Below are positions 1 through 6,690 of a stretch of DNA of 6,808 nucleotides, piece after piece; the stretch's first letter is position 1; each line of letters opens with the position of its first letter. The notes under the pieces were generated by a model, which made no database searches, was not told where the DNA came from, and was given only the letters and a program-made list of their open reading frames with translations. Made by a program: the position numbers and the translations under genes. The stretch covers positions 1 through 6,808 of the forward strand of contig JAHHQW010000078.1 in assembly GCA_020026195.1 (NCBI GenBank), in the 5' to 3' direction. The stretch is from Prevotella sp. GTDB taxonomy: Bacteria; Bacteroidota; Bacteroidia; Bacteroidales; Bacteroidaceae.

Positions 1-27
1 GTATTAGATTTAAGGTTAACAAAGGTT

Positions 28-52
28 GGAGTACAGCGGTACTCCTTTTTTT
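28..52 (+). terminator. Intrinsic terminator of a plus-strand gene left of the window
   Basis: A perfect 7-bp inverted repeat GGAGTAC/GTACTCC (28-34 and 39-45) with a 4-base AGCG loop is followed directly by seven T residues (46-52). The T tract lies on the plus-strand side only, so it should end a rightward transcript whose gene lies outside the window. It sits just beyond the stop codon of the leftward peptidase gene, so the two transcripts converge here. As a hairpin it may also help end the leftward transcript, but there it lacks a U tract. Confidence 0.85.
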
Positions 53-54
53 AT

Positions 55-762
55 TTATAGACTTTCAGCTTTTTCAATTTCTTCAAGTTTAACCTCTACA
101 CGACCTCTTTTATCTGTAAACTTAAGCAGTCCATGTCTTAGTTCTTCTGTAGAATGATTGAAAACACATTTAGGGTCAAAATGATATCCCTTTATACGAC
201 ATTCAAAATGCAAGTGTTCTGTAGTTGCCCTTCCCGTACGCCCTGTCAATGCAATAACATCACCAGCCCTGACGCTATCACCTTTCCTTACAAAGTTTTT
301 GGAATTATGACTATAAAGGGTTTCAAGTCCGTTATAATGTCTTATAGTAATACAATTACCATATCCGTAATACGGACATGACATGACGACAACTCCATCA
401 AAAACCGCATGAATACTATCATTAGGATGTGTTTTTATATCAACACCCGTATGACTACGACCTCTACGACTTCCATAGTCACTGATTATCTTAGCATTAT
501 GAAGAGGATAACAATAAGAGGTATCAGGTATCTCTGTCAGATTTATAACGAAATGTCTTTTCCCGTTAAAAGGGTTGTTTGTTGACATGTTCATGACAAA
601 AGTAGTATCCTTAACCACTTTTAAAGTATCTCTTGACGTTCCCCAGACATCTGCTATAGTTAAACTTTCCTTATCGGCATGCCCTGCAAATGCACGATGG
701 ACGTCTGCATAGACAAATGACACGTATGCCATGAAAACAAGAACAAACGACAAATCTTTCAT
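55..762 (-). CDS. Secreted M23-family metallopeptidase (LytM/lysostaphin-like)
   Basis: A 235-residue protein, probably a zinc endopeptidase that cuts peptide cross-links of peptidoglycan in the periplasm. Residues 1-19 form a short signal peptide with a plausible signal peptidase I cut after VYA (19/20); no lipobox cysteine is present. The M23 domain covers about residues 85-200 and keeps all the expected metal and catalytic positions: H104 and D108 in HTGVD, H152 in YSHNS, and H183/H185 in HLHFE. The glycine-rich YGYGNCITIRH strand at 132-142 is also typical. No LysM, SH3 or coiled-coil region is seen, so it is a compact single-domain form with a charged C-terminal tail (about 205-235). It starts 5 nt after the pgeF stop, so it is co-transcribed with pgeF, which is also tied to peptidoglycan. 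The family call is firm; the exact bond cut and any activator or partner are unknown. Confidence 0.93.
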   Translation of the reverse strand: MKDLSFVLVFMAYVSFVYADVHRAFAGHADKESLTIADVWGTSRDTLKVVKDTTFVMNMSTNNPFNGKRHFVINLTEIPDTSYCYPLHNAKIISDYGSRRGRSHTGVDIKTHPNDSIHAVFDGVVVMSCPYYGYGNCITIRHYNGLETLYSHNSKNFVRKGDSVRAGDVIALTGRTGRATTEHLHFECRIKGYHFDPKCVFNHSTEELRHGLLKFTDKRGRVEVKLEEIEKAESL

Positions 763-767
763 CTTTA

Positions 768-1565
768 TTATTTAATCATCATGCCAGACAATATTCTGCC
801 AGACATTTTACCCATACGGCGTGCCGAAAAGAAATCTTCCGTGTTATCATATGTACATATACCTGCCACATGAATATTTTCATCAAGTACACCACTTCCT
901 ATAAGCTGCAATCTGTTGCATTCCCATAAGTCTATATGCCATTTTTCATAACGACGACTTATACGGTCCATATCAAAATTATTTGCTGCAAAGATTTCGT
1001 AGACCTCATCTCCGACCTCAAAGTTTTTAAGTGATATACCTGGTCCTATAACAGCTTTTATATCTGAAGCTTCTGTATCATAGGCAAGATACATAGAAAG
1101 CAGAGCTTTTTCAACAACACGCTTTACAGTGCCTTTCCATCCTGCATGAACAGAGCAACAGGCTTTATGTTTTTTATCATACAGCAAAACAGGGATACAG
1201 TCTGCTGTCGAGACTCCGACGAAAACGCCAGGTATATCAGTCATTACTGCATCTATACCATCAAGTAACATGTGACGCACATTTTCAGGTATCTTAAAAA
1301 ATTCAGGAGCAATCTGTCTTACCACTACATCATGTTTCTGATGACACGGTATTATAAGATGATTGTCGTCAATACCCAGCTGATCACATAAAAGTTTTCT
1401 ATTAGCTTCTATATTTTCTTGAGAATCCCCACACCTTACATTAATATTGAAATCCGCATGCATACCAGTACTTACACCTCCATGTCTCGTTGTACTAAAT
1501 GCAATTACTTCGGGAGCGACATCAAAAAGATGCAGAACAGGTCTGTTATTTTTCGTCATATTCAT
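768..1565 (-). CDS. pgeF: Peptidoglycan editing factor PgeF (YfiH/LACC1 family, Cu-oxidase_4 domain)
   Basis: A 265-residue cytoplasmic protein of the YfiH/DUF152 family, at normal family length. In E. coli the family member removes misincorporated L-Ser from UDP-MurNAc precursors; the related human FAMIN/LACC1 is a purine nucleoside phosphorylase/deaminase. The metal-site residues are intact: H75 in CHQKH, C123 in STADCIPVLL and H140 in VHAGWKGT. Further family signatures are FSTTRHGGVS (23-32), IGPGIS (173-178), FEVGDEV (182-188) and the C-terminal FSARR (246-250). In IGPGIS a Gly stands where many members have Cys. The gene overlaps the end of obgE by 20 nt. Two starts are possible: Met1 at 1565 or Met3 at 1559. 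A purine-rich AGAGG just upstream lies about 9 nt from Met3 and only about 3 nt from Met1, so Met3 is a fair alternative. Older labels such as polyphenol oxidase or laccase are probably misleading. Confidence 0.95.
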   Translation of the reverse strand: MNMTKNNRPVLHLFDVAPEVIAFSTTRHGGVSTGMHADFNINVRCGDSQENIEANRKLLCDQLGIDDNHLIIPCHQKHDVVVRQIAPEFFKIPENVRHMLLDGIDAVMTDIPGVFVGVSTADCIPVLLYDKKHKACCSVHAGWKGTVKRVVEKALLSMYLAYDTEASDIKAVIGPGISLKNFEVGDEVYEIFAANNFDMDRISRRYEKWHIDLWECNRLQLIGSGVLDENIHVAGICTYDNTEDFFSARRMGKMSGRILSGMMIK

Positions 1566-2715
1566 AATCCTCTAAATCTTCTACGTCTTCTATTTCATCT
1601 TCATCGATGAATACTATTTCATCATCCATCTGCTCATCATGCATTTCCTGAGAAAGTCTGTTAAGATCCTTATCTCTATGAACAATGGTATCTTCCGAAA
1701 TTGCACTTTGGAGTTTATTACTTTCACTATTAAGTTCACTCCAGAGTACATCTTTAAGTTCCATCAGTCCTTCTCCCGTTACCGAAGAAATAAATACCAC
1801 TTTTACATCTTCCGGAAGTTCTTCTTTCAACATAGTTTTAAGTTCTTCATCAAGAAGATCGCTCTTTGTCACAGCAAGTACCCTGTGCTTATCAAGCATA
1901 TCGGGATTAAACTTACGAAGCTCATTAAGAAGTATTTCATATTCTTTTTTAATATGATCTGTTTCTCCCGGAACCATAAACAGCAATAAAGAGTTTCTCT
2001 CTATATGACGTAAAAATCTCAATCCCAACCCCTTGCCTTCGCTTGCTCCTTCTATAATGCCAGGAATATCAGCCATAACAAACGATCTGTTATCACGATA
2101 ACCTACAATACCCAAAGAAGGCTCAAGAGTTGTAAAAGGATAATTGGCAATTTTGGGATGAGTTGTAGAAAGAGCTGAGAGCAAAGTACTCTTACCTGCA
2201 TTAGGGAATCCCACGAGACCCACGTCGGCAAGAAGTTTCAATTCCATTATAACGGTCATTTCCTGCATGGGCTCACCTGGCTGAGCATAACGCGGAGCCT
2301 GATTTGTGGCAGTACGGAAATGAAAATTTCCGAGTCCTCCACGTCCGCCCTTCAGCAGCAAGACTTCCTGACCATCATAAGTAACGTCGCAAATATATTT
2401 TCCGGTTTCAGCATCATATACTACTGTGCCACAAGGGACTTCTATATATTTATCCTTACCATCAGTACCATGACACTTGTCTCTGCCACCATTACCACCA
2501 TGCTCTGCAAAAATGTGACGATCGTACTTAAGATGGAGCAGTGTCCAATAATTGCGATTACCGCGAAGATATATATTACCGCCGCGTCCGCCATCCCCAC
2601 CATCAGGACCTCCGTTATAGTTATACTTCACATGACGCAGGTGCATAGAGCCTCTTCCGCCTTTTCCAGAACGACAACATATCTTAACGTAATCTACAAA
2701 GTTGGTTTCTGCCAT
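1546..2715 (-). CDS. obgE: Obg-family ribosome-associated GTPase
   Basis: A 389-residue GTPase of the Obg/CgtA family, which acts on the 50S subunit during late assembly and in the stringent response. The N-terminal Obg fold (about 4-160) has its glycine-rich turns, such as GGPDGGDGGRGG (35-46) and KGGRGGLGN (122-130). The G domain (about 160-330) has G1 GFPNAGKST (169-177), G2 around YPFTTLEP (192-199), G3 DIPG (216-219), G4 TKSD (283-286) and G5 SSVTGEG (310-316). G4 has Thr in place of the usual Asn of NKxD. There is no OCT domain; instead the chain ends in a very acidic tail, with 18 of the last 30 residues Asp or Glu. The start at 2715 (MAETNFVDYVKI) fits the family N-terminus. No recognisable -7 promoter box is seen in the 100 bp upstream, where a terminator follows hpt-adk, so expression may depend on read-through or on a non-consensus promoter. 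Confidence 0.97.
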   Translation of the reverse strand: MAETNFVDYVKICCRSGKGGRGSMHLRHVKYNYNGGPDGGDGGRGGNIYLRGNRNYWTLLHLKYDRHIFAEHGGNGGRDKCHGTDGKDKYIEVPCGTVVYDAETGKYICDVTYDGQEVLLLKGGRGGLGNFHFRTATNQAPRYAQPGEPMQEMTVIMELKLLADVGLVGFPNAGKSTLLSALSTTHPKIANYPFTTLEPSLGIVGYRDNRSFVMADIPGIIEGASEGKGLGLRFLRHIERNSLLLFMVPGETDHIKKEYEILLNELRKFNPDMLDKHRVLAVTKSDLLDEELKTMLKEELPEDVKVVFISSVTGEGLMELKDVLWSELNSESNKLQSAISEDTIVHRDKDLNRLSQEMHDEQMDDEIVFIDEDEIEDVEDLEDYEYDEK

Positions 2716-2751
2716 AATTTATAATGAATAATGGTTTTTGATGTTTCTATA

Positions 2752-2793
2752 TAAAAAAGCACAGGCAGACAATATTTTATTATCGTCCGCCTG
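2752..2793 (-). terminator. Intrinsic terminator between hpt-adk and obgE
   Basis: Read on the minus strand, CAGGCGGAC pairs with GTCTGCCTG (9 bp with one G-U pair; plus-strand arms 2785-2793 and 2762-2770) around a 14-base AT-rich loop. Four bases later comes a run of six U (2753-2758). It begins 22 nt after the hpt-adk stop codon. The hairpin should end much of the leftward transcript before obgE, or act as an attenuator that lowers expression of obgE, pgeF and the peptidase relative to hpt-adk. Confidence 0.85.
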
Positions 2794-2815
2794 CATTACA
2801 TATTTATCTGATAAA

Positions 2816-3955
2816 TTATTCTACATTATCTATAATAGAACTGATATCATTAAAAATTCTCTCCAGGCTTCCGAGTCCGTTTACATGTCTGTGGAGTCCT
2901 TCCTTTTTATACCAGTCTACCAGAGGAGCTGTCTGATTATGATATACATCGAGACGTTTCTTTATTGTTTCTTCATTGTCATCAGAACGGCCGCTTTCTT
3001 TTCCACGTTTAATGAGGCGTGTCATAAGTTCATCTTCGGGAACGTCAAGTTCAATCATTGCTGCAATCTTGTGGCCTCTCTCTGCAAGCATCTTCTTCAA
3101 AGCTTCTGCCTGCGGAATTGTACGAGGAAATCCGTCGAAAATAACACCTTTATGTTCTTTTCCGAATTTATCGTATACACTTGCAAGGATATCTATCATG
3201 AGTTCATCAGGAATAAGCTGTCCTTTGTCAATGTATGACTTTGCAGTTTTACCAAGTTCTGTACCATTCTTTATCTCACCACGGAGAACATCTCCTGTTG
3301 AGATATGATTGAGTCCGTACTTTTCAATCATAAGGTCGCTCTGTGTTCCTTTTCCAGAACCAGGAGCTCCAAAAATTACTATATTCTTCATTTTATTATT
3401 CATTTTGTCCACCTCTTCGTCAGTCAAGATGGTATATATTTCTTTAAGGTTTCTTCCTTGCTGGTCGTAATCAAGTCCATATCCTACGATAAAATCATTA
3501 GGAATCTCTATGGCTGCATATTCTATATTCAAATCCACTTTAAGACGTTCGGGTTTCAAGAGAAGTGTACAAATATGTATTTCCTTCGGTCCGCGTGTTC
3601 CCAAAGTTTCAACCATACGTTTCATTGTCAGACCTGTTTCTACTATATCCTCTACAATAATAACAGTTCTGTCTTTAAGATCCTCATTAATTCCAATAAC
3701 TTCCTTTATTTTTCCTGTAGAAGTCGTACCTTCATAAGAAGCAAGTTTTACAAAAGATATCTCACATGGGATAGTTATCATTCTCATAAGATCCGCAGCA
3801 AAAACAAAAGAGCCGTTTAAAACAGCAAGCAGCAAAGGATTCTTTCCTGCCATATCATTATTTATGCGATCTGCGACAGCTTTAACACGCTGTTTTATCT
3901 CTTCCTCTGTAATTGACGTCTTAAACGATTTGTCTTTGATTTTAACTATACTCAT
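2816..3955 (-). CDS. Fused hypoxanthine phosphoribosyltransferase-adenylate kinase
   Basis: One uninterrupted frame encodes 379 residues with two complete enzymes. Residues 1 to about 177 are an Hpt-type phosphoribosyltransferase, making IMP (and perhaps GMP) from base plus PRPP. It has LLAVLNGSFVFAADL (41-55), the PRPP loop VIIVEDIVETGLT (98-110) and IPNDFIVGYGLDYD (151-164). Residues 189-379 are a full adenylate kinase (2 ADP = ATP + AMP) with P-loop GAPGSGKGT (196-204), STGDVLR (219-225), DGFPRT (274-279) and a short LID around KRGKESGRSDD (316-326), with no zinc cysteines. The join is only about ten residues, LTDEEVDKMNNK. Each half matches the usual size of the separate enzyme. The start at 3955 (MSIVKIKD) is chosen because an ATG at 4042 would add 29 hydrophobic residues unlike Hpt, would almost reach the divergent gene, and would lie upstream of the likely promoter. 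Internal ATGs at 3403 and 3391 could also give stand-alone Adk. Confidence 0.93.
   Translation of the reverse strand: MSIVKIKDKSFKTSITEEEIKQRVKAVADRINNDMAGKNPLLLAVLNGSFVFAADLMRMITIPCEISFVKLASYEGTTSTGKIKEVIGINEDLKDRTVIIVEDIVETGLTMKRMVETLGTRGPKEIHICTLLLKPERLKVDLNIEYAAIEIPNDFIVGYGLDYDQQGRNLKEIYTILTDEEVDKMNNKMKNIVIFGAPGSGKGTQSDLMIEKYGLNHISTGDVLRGEIKNGTELGKTAKSYIDKGQLIPDELMIDILASVYDKFGKEHKGVIFDGFPRTIPQAEALKKMLAERGHKIAAMIELDVPEDELMTRLIKRGKESGRSDDNEETIKKRLDVYHNQTAPLVDWYKKEGLHRHVNGLGSLERIFNDISSIIDNVE
3401..3415 (-). promoter_or_regulatory. Possible internal ribosome binding site and start for stand-alone Adk
   Basis: On the minus strand GAGGTGG (3409-3415) lies 5 nt before an in-frame ATG (3401-3403), which begins MNNKMKN, the natural N-terminus of adenylate kinase (195 residues; a second ATG at 3391 would give 191). 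This is what a separate adk gene would look like if the hpt stop codon were lost. The purine-rich stretch also encodes Glu-Glu-Val-Asp in frame, so it may be chance, and Bacteroidetes rely little on Shine-Dalgarno pairing. Confidence 0.4.
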
Positions 3956-3979
3956 AGTAAGAATTACAATATTTTGCGA

Positions 3980-3987
3980 CAAATTTA
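3980..3987 (-). promoter_or_regulatory. Candidate Bacteroidetes -7 box for hpt-adk
   Basis: The minus strand reads TAAATTTG, an exact match to the Bacteroidetes -7 consensus TAnnTTTG. Transcription would start about 20 nt before the chosen ATG at 3955, giving a short leader. No TTTG is found at the expected 19-21 bp upstream; the nearest one (4000-4003) leaves a 12-bp spacer, which is too short. The call rests on the -7 match and its position. Confidence 0.5.
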
Positions 3988-4031
3988 CAAAAAATATAGC
4001 AAACATGGTATAACGAATAGTATTTATTTTG

Positions 4032-4039
4032 TATTTTTG
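4032..4039 (+). promoter_or_regulatory. Candidate Bacteroidetes -7 box for the NAD(P)HX repair gene
   Basis: TATTTTTG fits TAnnTTTG exactly and ends only 5 nt before the ATG at 4045. If used, transcription would begin at or next to the start codon, leaving almost no 5' leader. No TTTG is seen at the usual distance upstream, and no other full -7 match lies in the 89-bp intergenic region on this strand. AT-richness makes a chance match possible. Confidence 0.4.
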
Positions 4040-4044
4040 CAAAT

Positions 4045-5574
4045 ATGAAGATATTTACAAGCGCCCAAATCAGGGAGTTAGACAAATATACAATAGAGAA
4101 CTGCTCTATTTCATCCATCGATTTAATGGAACGAGCTGCTACTGAAATGACAAACGCCATTGTGAAGGAATGGGGTTCTGACACACCTGTAGTAGTTTTT
4201 GCAGGTTCCGGCAACAACGGTGGTGACGCTCTTGCTGTTGCCAGACTCTTGGCAGGCAGGGGATTTGAAGTTTCTGTATACTTGTTCAATGTAAGCGACA
4301 AAATATCTGATGACTGTGCAATAAACCGCGAAAGAATAATTCAGTCAGAATCCATAAAACAATTCACGGAAATAAAACAGCAATTCGACCTTCCAAGTTT
4401 AACAAAAGGAACACTTATTATAGACGGTCTTTTTGGAACCGGACTAAATAAGCCTATAACTGGAGGGTTCGCCCAACTTATCAAATACATAAACAGGTCT
4501 GAAGCAAATATTGTCAGTCTCGACATTCCATCGGGACTCATGTCTGAAGATAACACTTACAACGCAAGCGACAACATAATAAGAGCTGACCTTACGCTCA
4601 CTTTACAGAACAAGAAACTTTCTTTTCTGTTCAGAGAGAATCAAAAATATATAGGGAGATTAAAAGTTCTTGATATAGGCCTCAGTAAAAAATGGATGAA
4701 CGAGGCGACATCGCTGTATCACATAACAGAAAGCAGTTATGTCAGTTCAAAATTATCAGACCGAAACGAATTTGCTCATAAAGGAGACCTCGGACATTCT
4801 CTACTTGTATGTGGTAGTTACGGTATGGCCGGAGCTGCAATATTAGCTTCTAAAGCATGTTTAAGGTCTGGAGCTGGAAAAGTCACGGTACATACACCCT
4901 CAAAGAACAACGATATAATACAGATATCTGTTCCTGAGGCTATTATAAGCAACGACCTTAACGAAAGACATTTTACAGAGCCTGTAGATACTTCTATTTA
5001 TGATGCAGTCGGCATTGGCTGCGGAATCGGGACAGAAGAGGGCACTTCAGTTGCATTAATAGCGCAAATCAGAAGAACTAATGTTCCAATTGTAATCGAC
5101 GCAGACGCAATAAACATATTAGCCAGCCACAGAGCATGGATTCAGCAGTTACCTGAAAATGTAATCTTCACGCCTCATGTCAAAGAGTTCGAAAGATTGA
5201 TGGGAACTACTTATTCTAACAGCTACGAGCGACTTCATGCAGCACTTAAATTTGCAGAACATTCTAATGCATATATAATTCTTAAAGGTCACTATTCAGC
5301 ATTATGTACTCCTGGCGGACAAATCGTATTCAACCCAAACGGCAATCCCGGAATGGCGACAGCTGGAAGCGGAGATGTTCTTACTGGAATTATAACCGCC
5401 CTACTTGCAAAAGGATACAATCAGTTTGACGCCTGTGTTTCAGGAATGTACATACATGGTCTTGCAGGCGACATTGCTGAAGAACATTTTGGAACAGAAA
5501 GTATGACAGCTGGAGACATTGTCACATGTCTGCCAGAAGCATTTAAAACTTTAAAAGATAAGAAACAAATATGA
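4045..5574 (+). CDS. nnr: Bifunctional NAD(P)H-hydrate epimerase / ADP-dependent NAD(P)H-hydrate dehydratase
   Basis: A 509-residue metabolite-repair enzyme. The N-terminal YjeF_N domain (about 1-215) interconverts R- and S-NAD(P)HX; the C-terminal ribokinase-like domain (about 230-505) dehydrates S-NAD(P)HX back to NAD(P)H using ADP. Epimerase signatures are GSGNNGGD (54-61), DGLFGTGL (127-134) and the LDIPSG strand (159-164) with the probable catalytic D160. Dehydratase signatures are HKGDLGHSLLVCGSYGM (245-261), TPHVKEFERL (376-385) and NPGMATAGSGDVLTG (434-448) with the probable catalytic D444. Length and domain order match the usual fused bacterial enzyme, and no key residue is missing. 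The start MKIFTSAQIRELD is the expected family N-terminus, directly at the ATG. The gene is divergent from hpt-adk and overlaps the next gene by 4 nt. Cytoplasmic. Confidence 0.97.
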   Translation: MKIFTSAQIRELDKYTIENCSISSIDLMERAATEMTNAIVKEWGSDTPVVVFAGSGNNGGDALAVARLLAGRGFEVSVYLFNVSDKISDDCAINRERIIQSESIKQFTEIKQQFDLPSLTKGTLIIDGLFGTGLNKPITGGFAQLIKYINRSEANIVSLDIPSGLMSEDNTYNASDNIIRADLTLTLQNKKLSFLFRENQKYIGRLKVLDIGLSKKWMNEATSLYHITESSYVSSKLSDRNEFAHKGDLGHSLLVCGSYGMAGAAILASKACLRSGAGKVTVHTPSKNNDIIQISVPEAIISNDLNERHFTEPVDTSIYDAVGIGCGIGTEEGTSVALIAQIRRTNVPIVIDADAINILASHRAWIQQLPENVIFTPHVKEFERLMGTTYSNSYERLHAALKFAEHSNAYIILKGHYSALCTPGGQIVFNPNGNPGMATAGSGDVLTGIITALLAKGYNQFDACVSGMYIHGLAGDIAEEHFGTESMTAGDIVTCLPEAFKTLKDKKQI

Positions 5575-6614
5575 AACAGAAATTTAAAAAGATATTATTA
5601 TTTATATCTGCAATAACTTTTTTTTCAAACAACATATCTGCACAACTAGAAAACACCAGATACGTTTTACCACGTACTGCAATCGACGTTTATGTAACCA
5701 TCGAAAAGACTACATACGAGCCGGGAGAATTTTGCGAATATGCAGAATCTCTATTTAAGAGTACGGAAACCCAATGTGACAAACACACCCAATATACAAT
5801 TACAGGCATAAGATTTAATCCTGTCGGAGTTCCTGACACGACAAAAGTATTTTCCATCAATACAGCTAAATATAACATTAACGATGTCAAGTTATCCGAC
5901 TGCGGTATTTTACTAGCTATAAACGACGAGCCTTCAGCAATCAAAGAATTTAAAGAATTCGAGCCACAGCCATCAAGAGTTATACCCAACCCTAAAGATT
6001 ACATGACACAGGATATTCTTGCTGCAGGTAATAAAATAAAGATGGCAGAACTGATTGCAGAAGAAATATACGACATAAGAGACAGCCGTAACCAAATCAC
6101 AAGGGGACAGGCTGACTACATGCCTAAAGACAGCAAACAGTTTGAAATGATGCTCAAGAAAATGGATCTTCAAGAAGAAGCATTGATGAGTCTGTTTACA
6201 GGTACCACAATCAAAGACACATCAGAAGTTGTATTCAGATGCATTCCTGAAGGAGAAATAAAAGATCACATAATCTTCCGTTTCTCAAAACATTATGGAA
6301 TAACTGACGGCGACGATTTATCAGGTGAGCCTTATTATCTTACCATTAAAGATTTACACACTGTACCGGCAGTGAATATTGATGAAAAAACAGCAAAGCG
6401 CACCATAGTATACACAAATCTTCCAGGAAAAATTGAAATTTCTCTTTCTAACAGAAAGAAAGAACTTGCAAACTTTAGTTTGTACGCAGGTCAGTTCGGA
6501 GCATTAAATCCCCTTACTACAGATTTGTTCAACAAAAAAGTTATGACAAGCATTGTAATAAATCCAACTACCGGAAGCCTGGAAAGCATCAATACCACTC
6601 AAAATGAGAAGTAA
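5571..6614 (+). CDS. Exported DUF4831 family protein of unknown function
   Basis: A 347-residue protein. Residues 1-24 are a clear Sec signal peptide (lysine-rich start, hydrophobic core, ISA cut before Q25); no lipobox Cys is present, so the product is likely periplasmic or surface-released rather than a lipoprotein. I recognise it as DUF4831 from the N-terminal pattern YVLPRTA...EKTTYEPGEFCEYAE (about 31-63), GVPDTTK (about 91-97) and the central ADYMPKD...LDLQEEALMSLFTGTT-like block (about 181-214). The family seems largely confined to Bacteroidales and has no known activity. No enzyme motif or repeat is visible. The start codon lies inside the ATGA overlap with the nnr stop, so its translation is probably coupled to nnr. 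There is no separate promoter in view. The family assignment is from memory of its sequence pattern. Confidence 0.87.
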   Translation: MKQKFKKILLFISAITFFSNNISAQLENTRYVLPRTAIDVYVTIEKTTYEPGEFCEYAESLFKSTETQCDKHTQYTITGIRFNPVGVPDTTKVFSINTAKYNINDVKLSDCGILLAINDEPSAIKEFKEFEPQPSRVIPNPKDYMTQDILAAGNKIKMAELIAEEIYDIRDSRNQITRGQADYMPKDSKQFEMMLKKMDLQEEALMSLFTGTTIKDTSEVVFRCIPEGEIKDHIIFRFSKHYGITDGDDLSGEPYYLTIKDLHTVPAVNIDEKTAKRTIVYTNLPGKIEISLSNRKKELANFSLYAGQFGALNPLTTDLFNKKVMTSIVINPTTGSLESINTTQNEK

Positions 6615-6639
6615 GACACTCAATTTTAAATAAGAAAGT

Positions 6640-6690
6640 AAGAGGAACTGGATGAGCGCCCCGACATGGAGAACTTTTCTAGTTCCTCTT
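6640..6690. repeat. Long-loop inverted repeat after the DUF4831 gene
   Basis: AAGAGGAACT (6640-6649) and AGTTCCTCTT (6681-6690) are exact inverted copies, extending to 13 pairs with one G-U (GGA with TCT inside), enclosing a 25-base GC-richer loop. It lies 26 nt after the DUF4831 stop and may end or protect that transcript. It lacks a clean U run on the plus strand (AATATTTTATG follows), so it is a weak intrinsic terminator at best. A second, exclusive pairing GAACT (6671-6675) with AGTTC (6681-6685) is possible. Confidence 0.7.

Noticed and set aside
1639..1989. Plus-strand frames of 116 and 90 residues opposite the Obg G domain and tail
   Set aside because: They are Phe/Ser-rich mirror translations of the acidic and lysine-rich Obg C-terminus, with no motif of their own.
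2390..2397. TAnnTTTG match (TATATTTG) on the minus strand inside obgE
   Set aside because: It lies far inside the coding region with no -33 partner and no start codon context, so it is probably a chance match.
2738..3308. Plus-strand frames of 166 and 110 residues opposite the adenylate kinase region
   Set aside because: Both are antisense to the clear Adk frame and have skewed, low-information composition; they are shadow frames.
3956..4042. Upstream start at 4042 giving a 408-residue Hpt-Adk with a hydrophobic N-terminal extension
   Set aside because: The 29 extra residues do not look like Hpt, the extension would cover the likely -7 box at 3980-3987, and it would reach to within 2 nt of the divergent nnr start. 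MSIVKIKD at 3955 is the family-like N-terminus.
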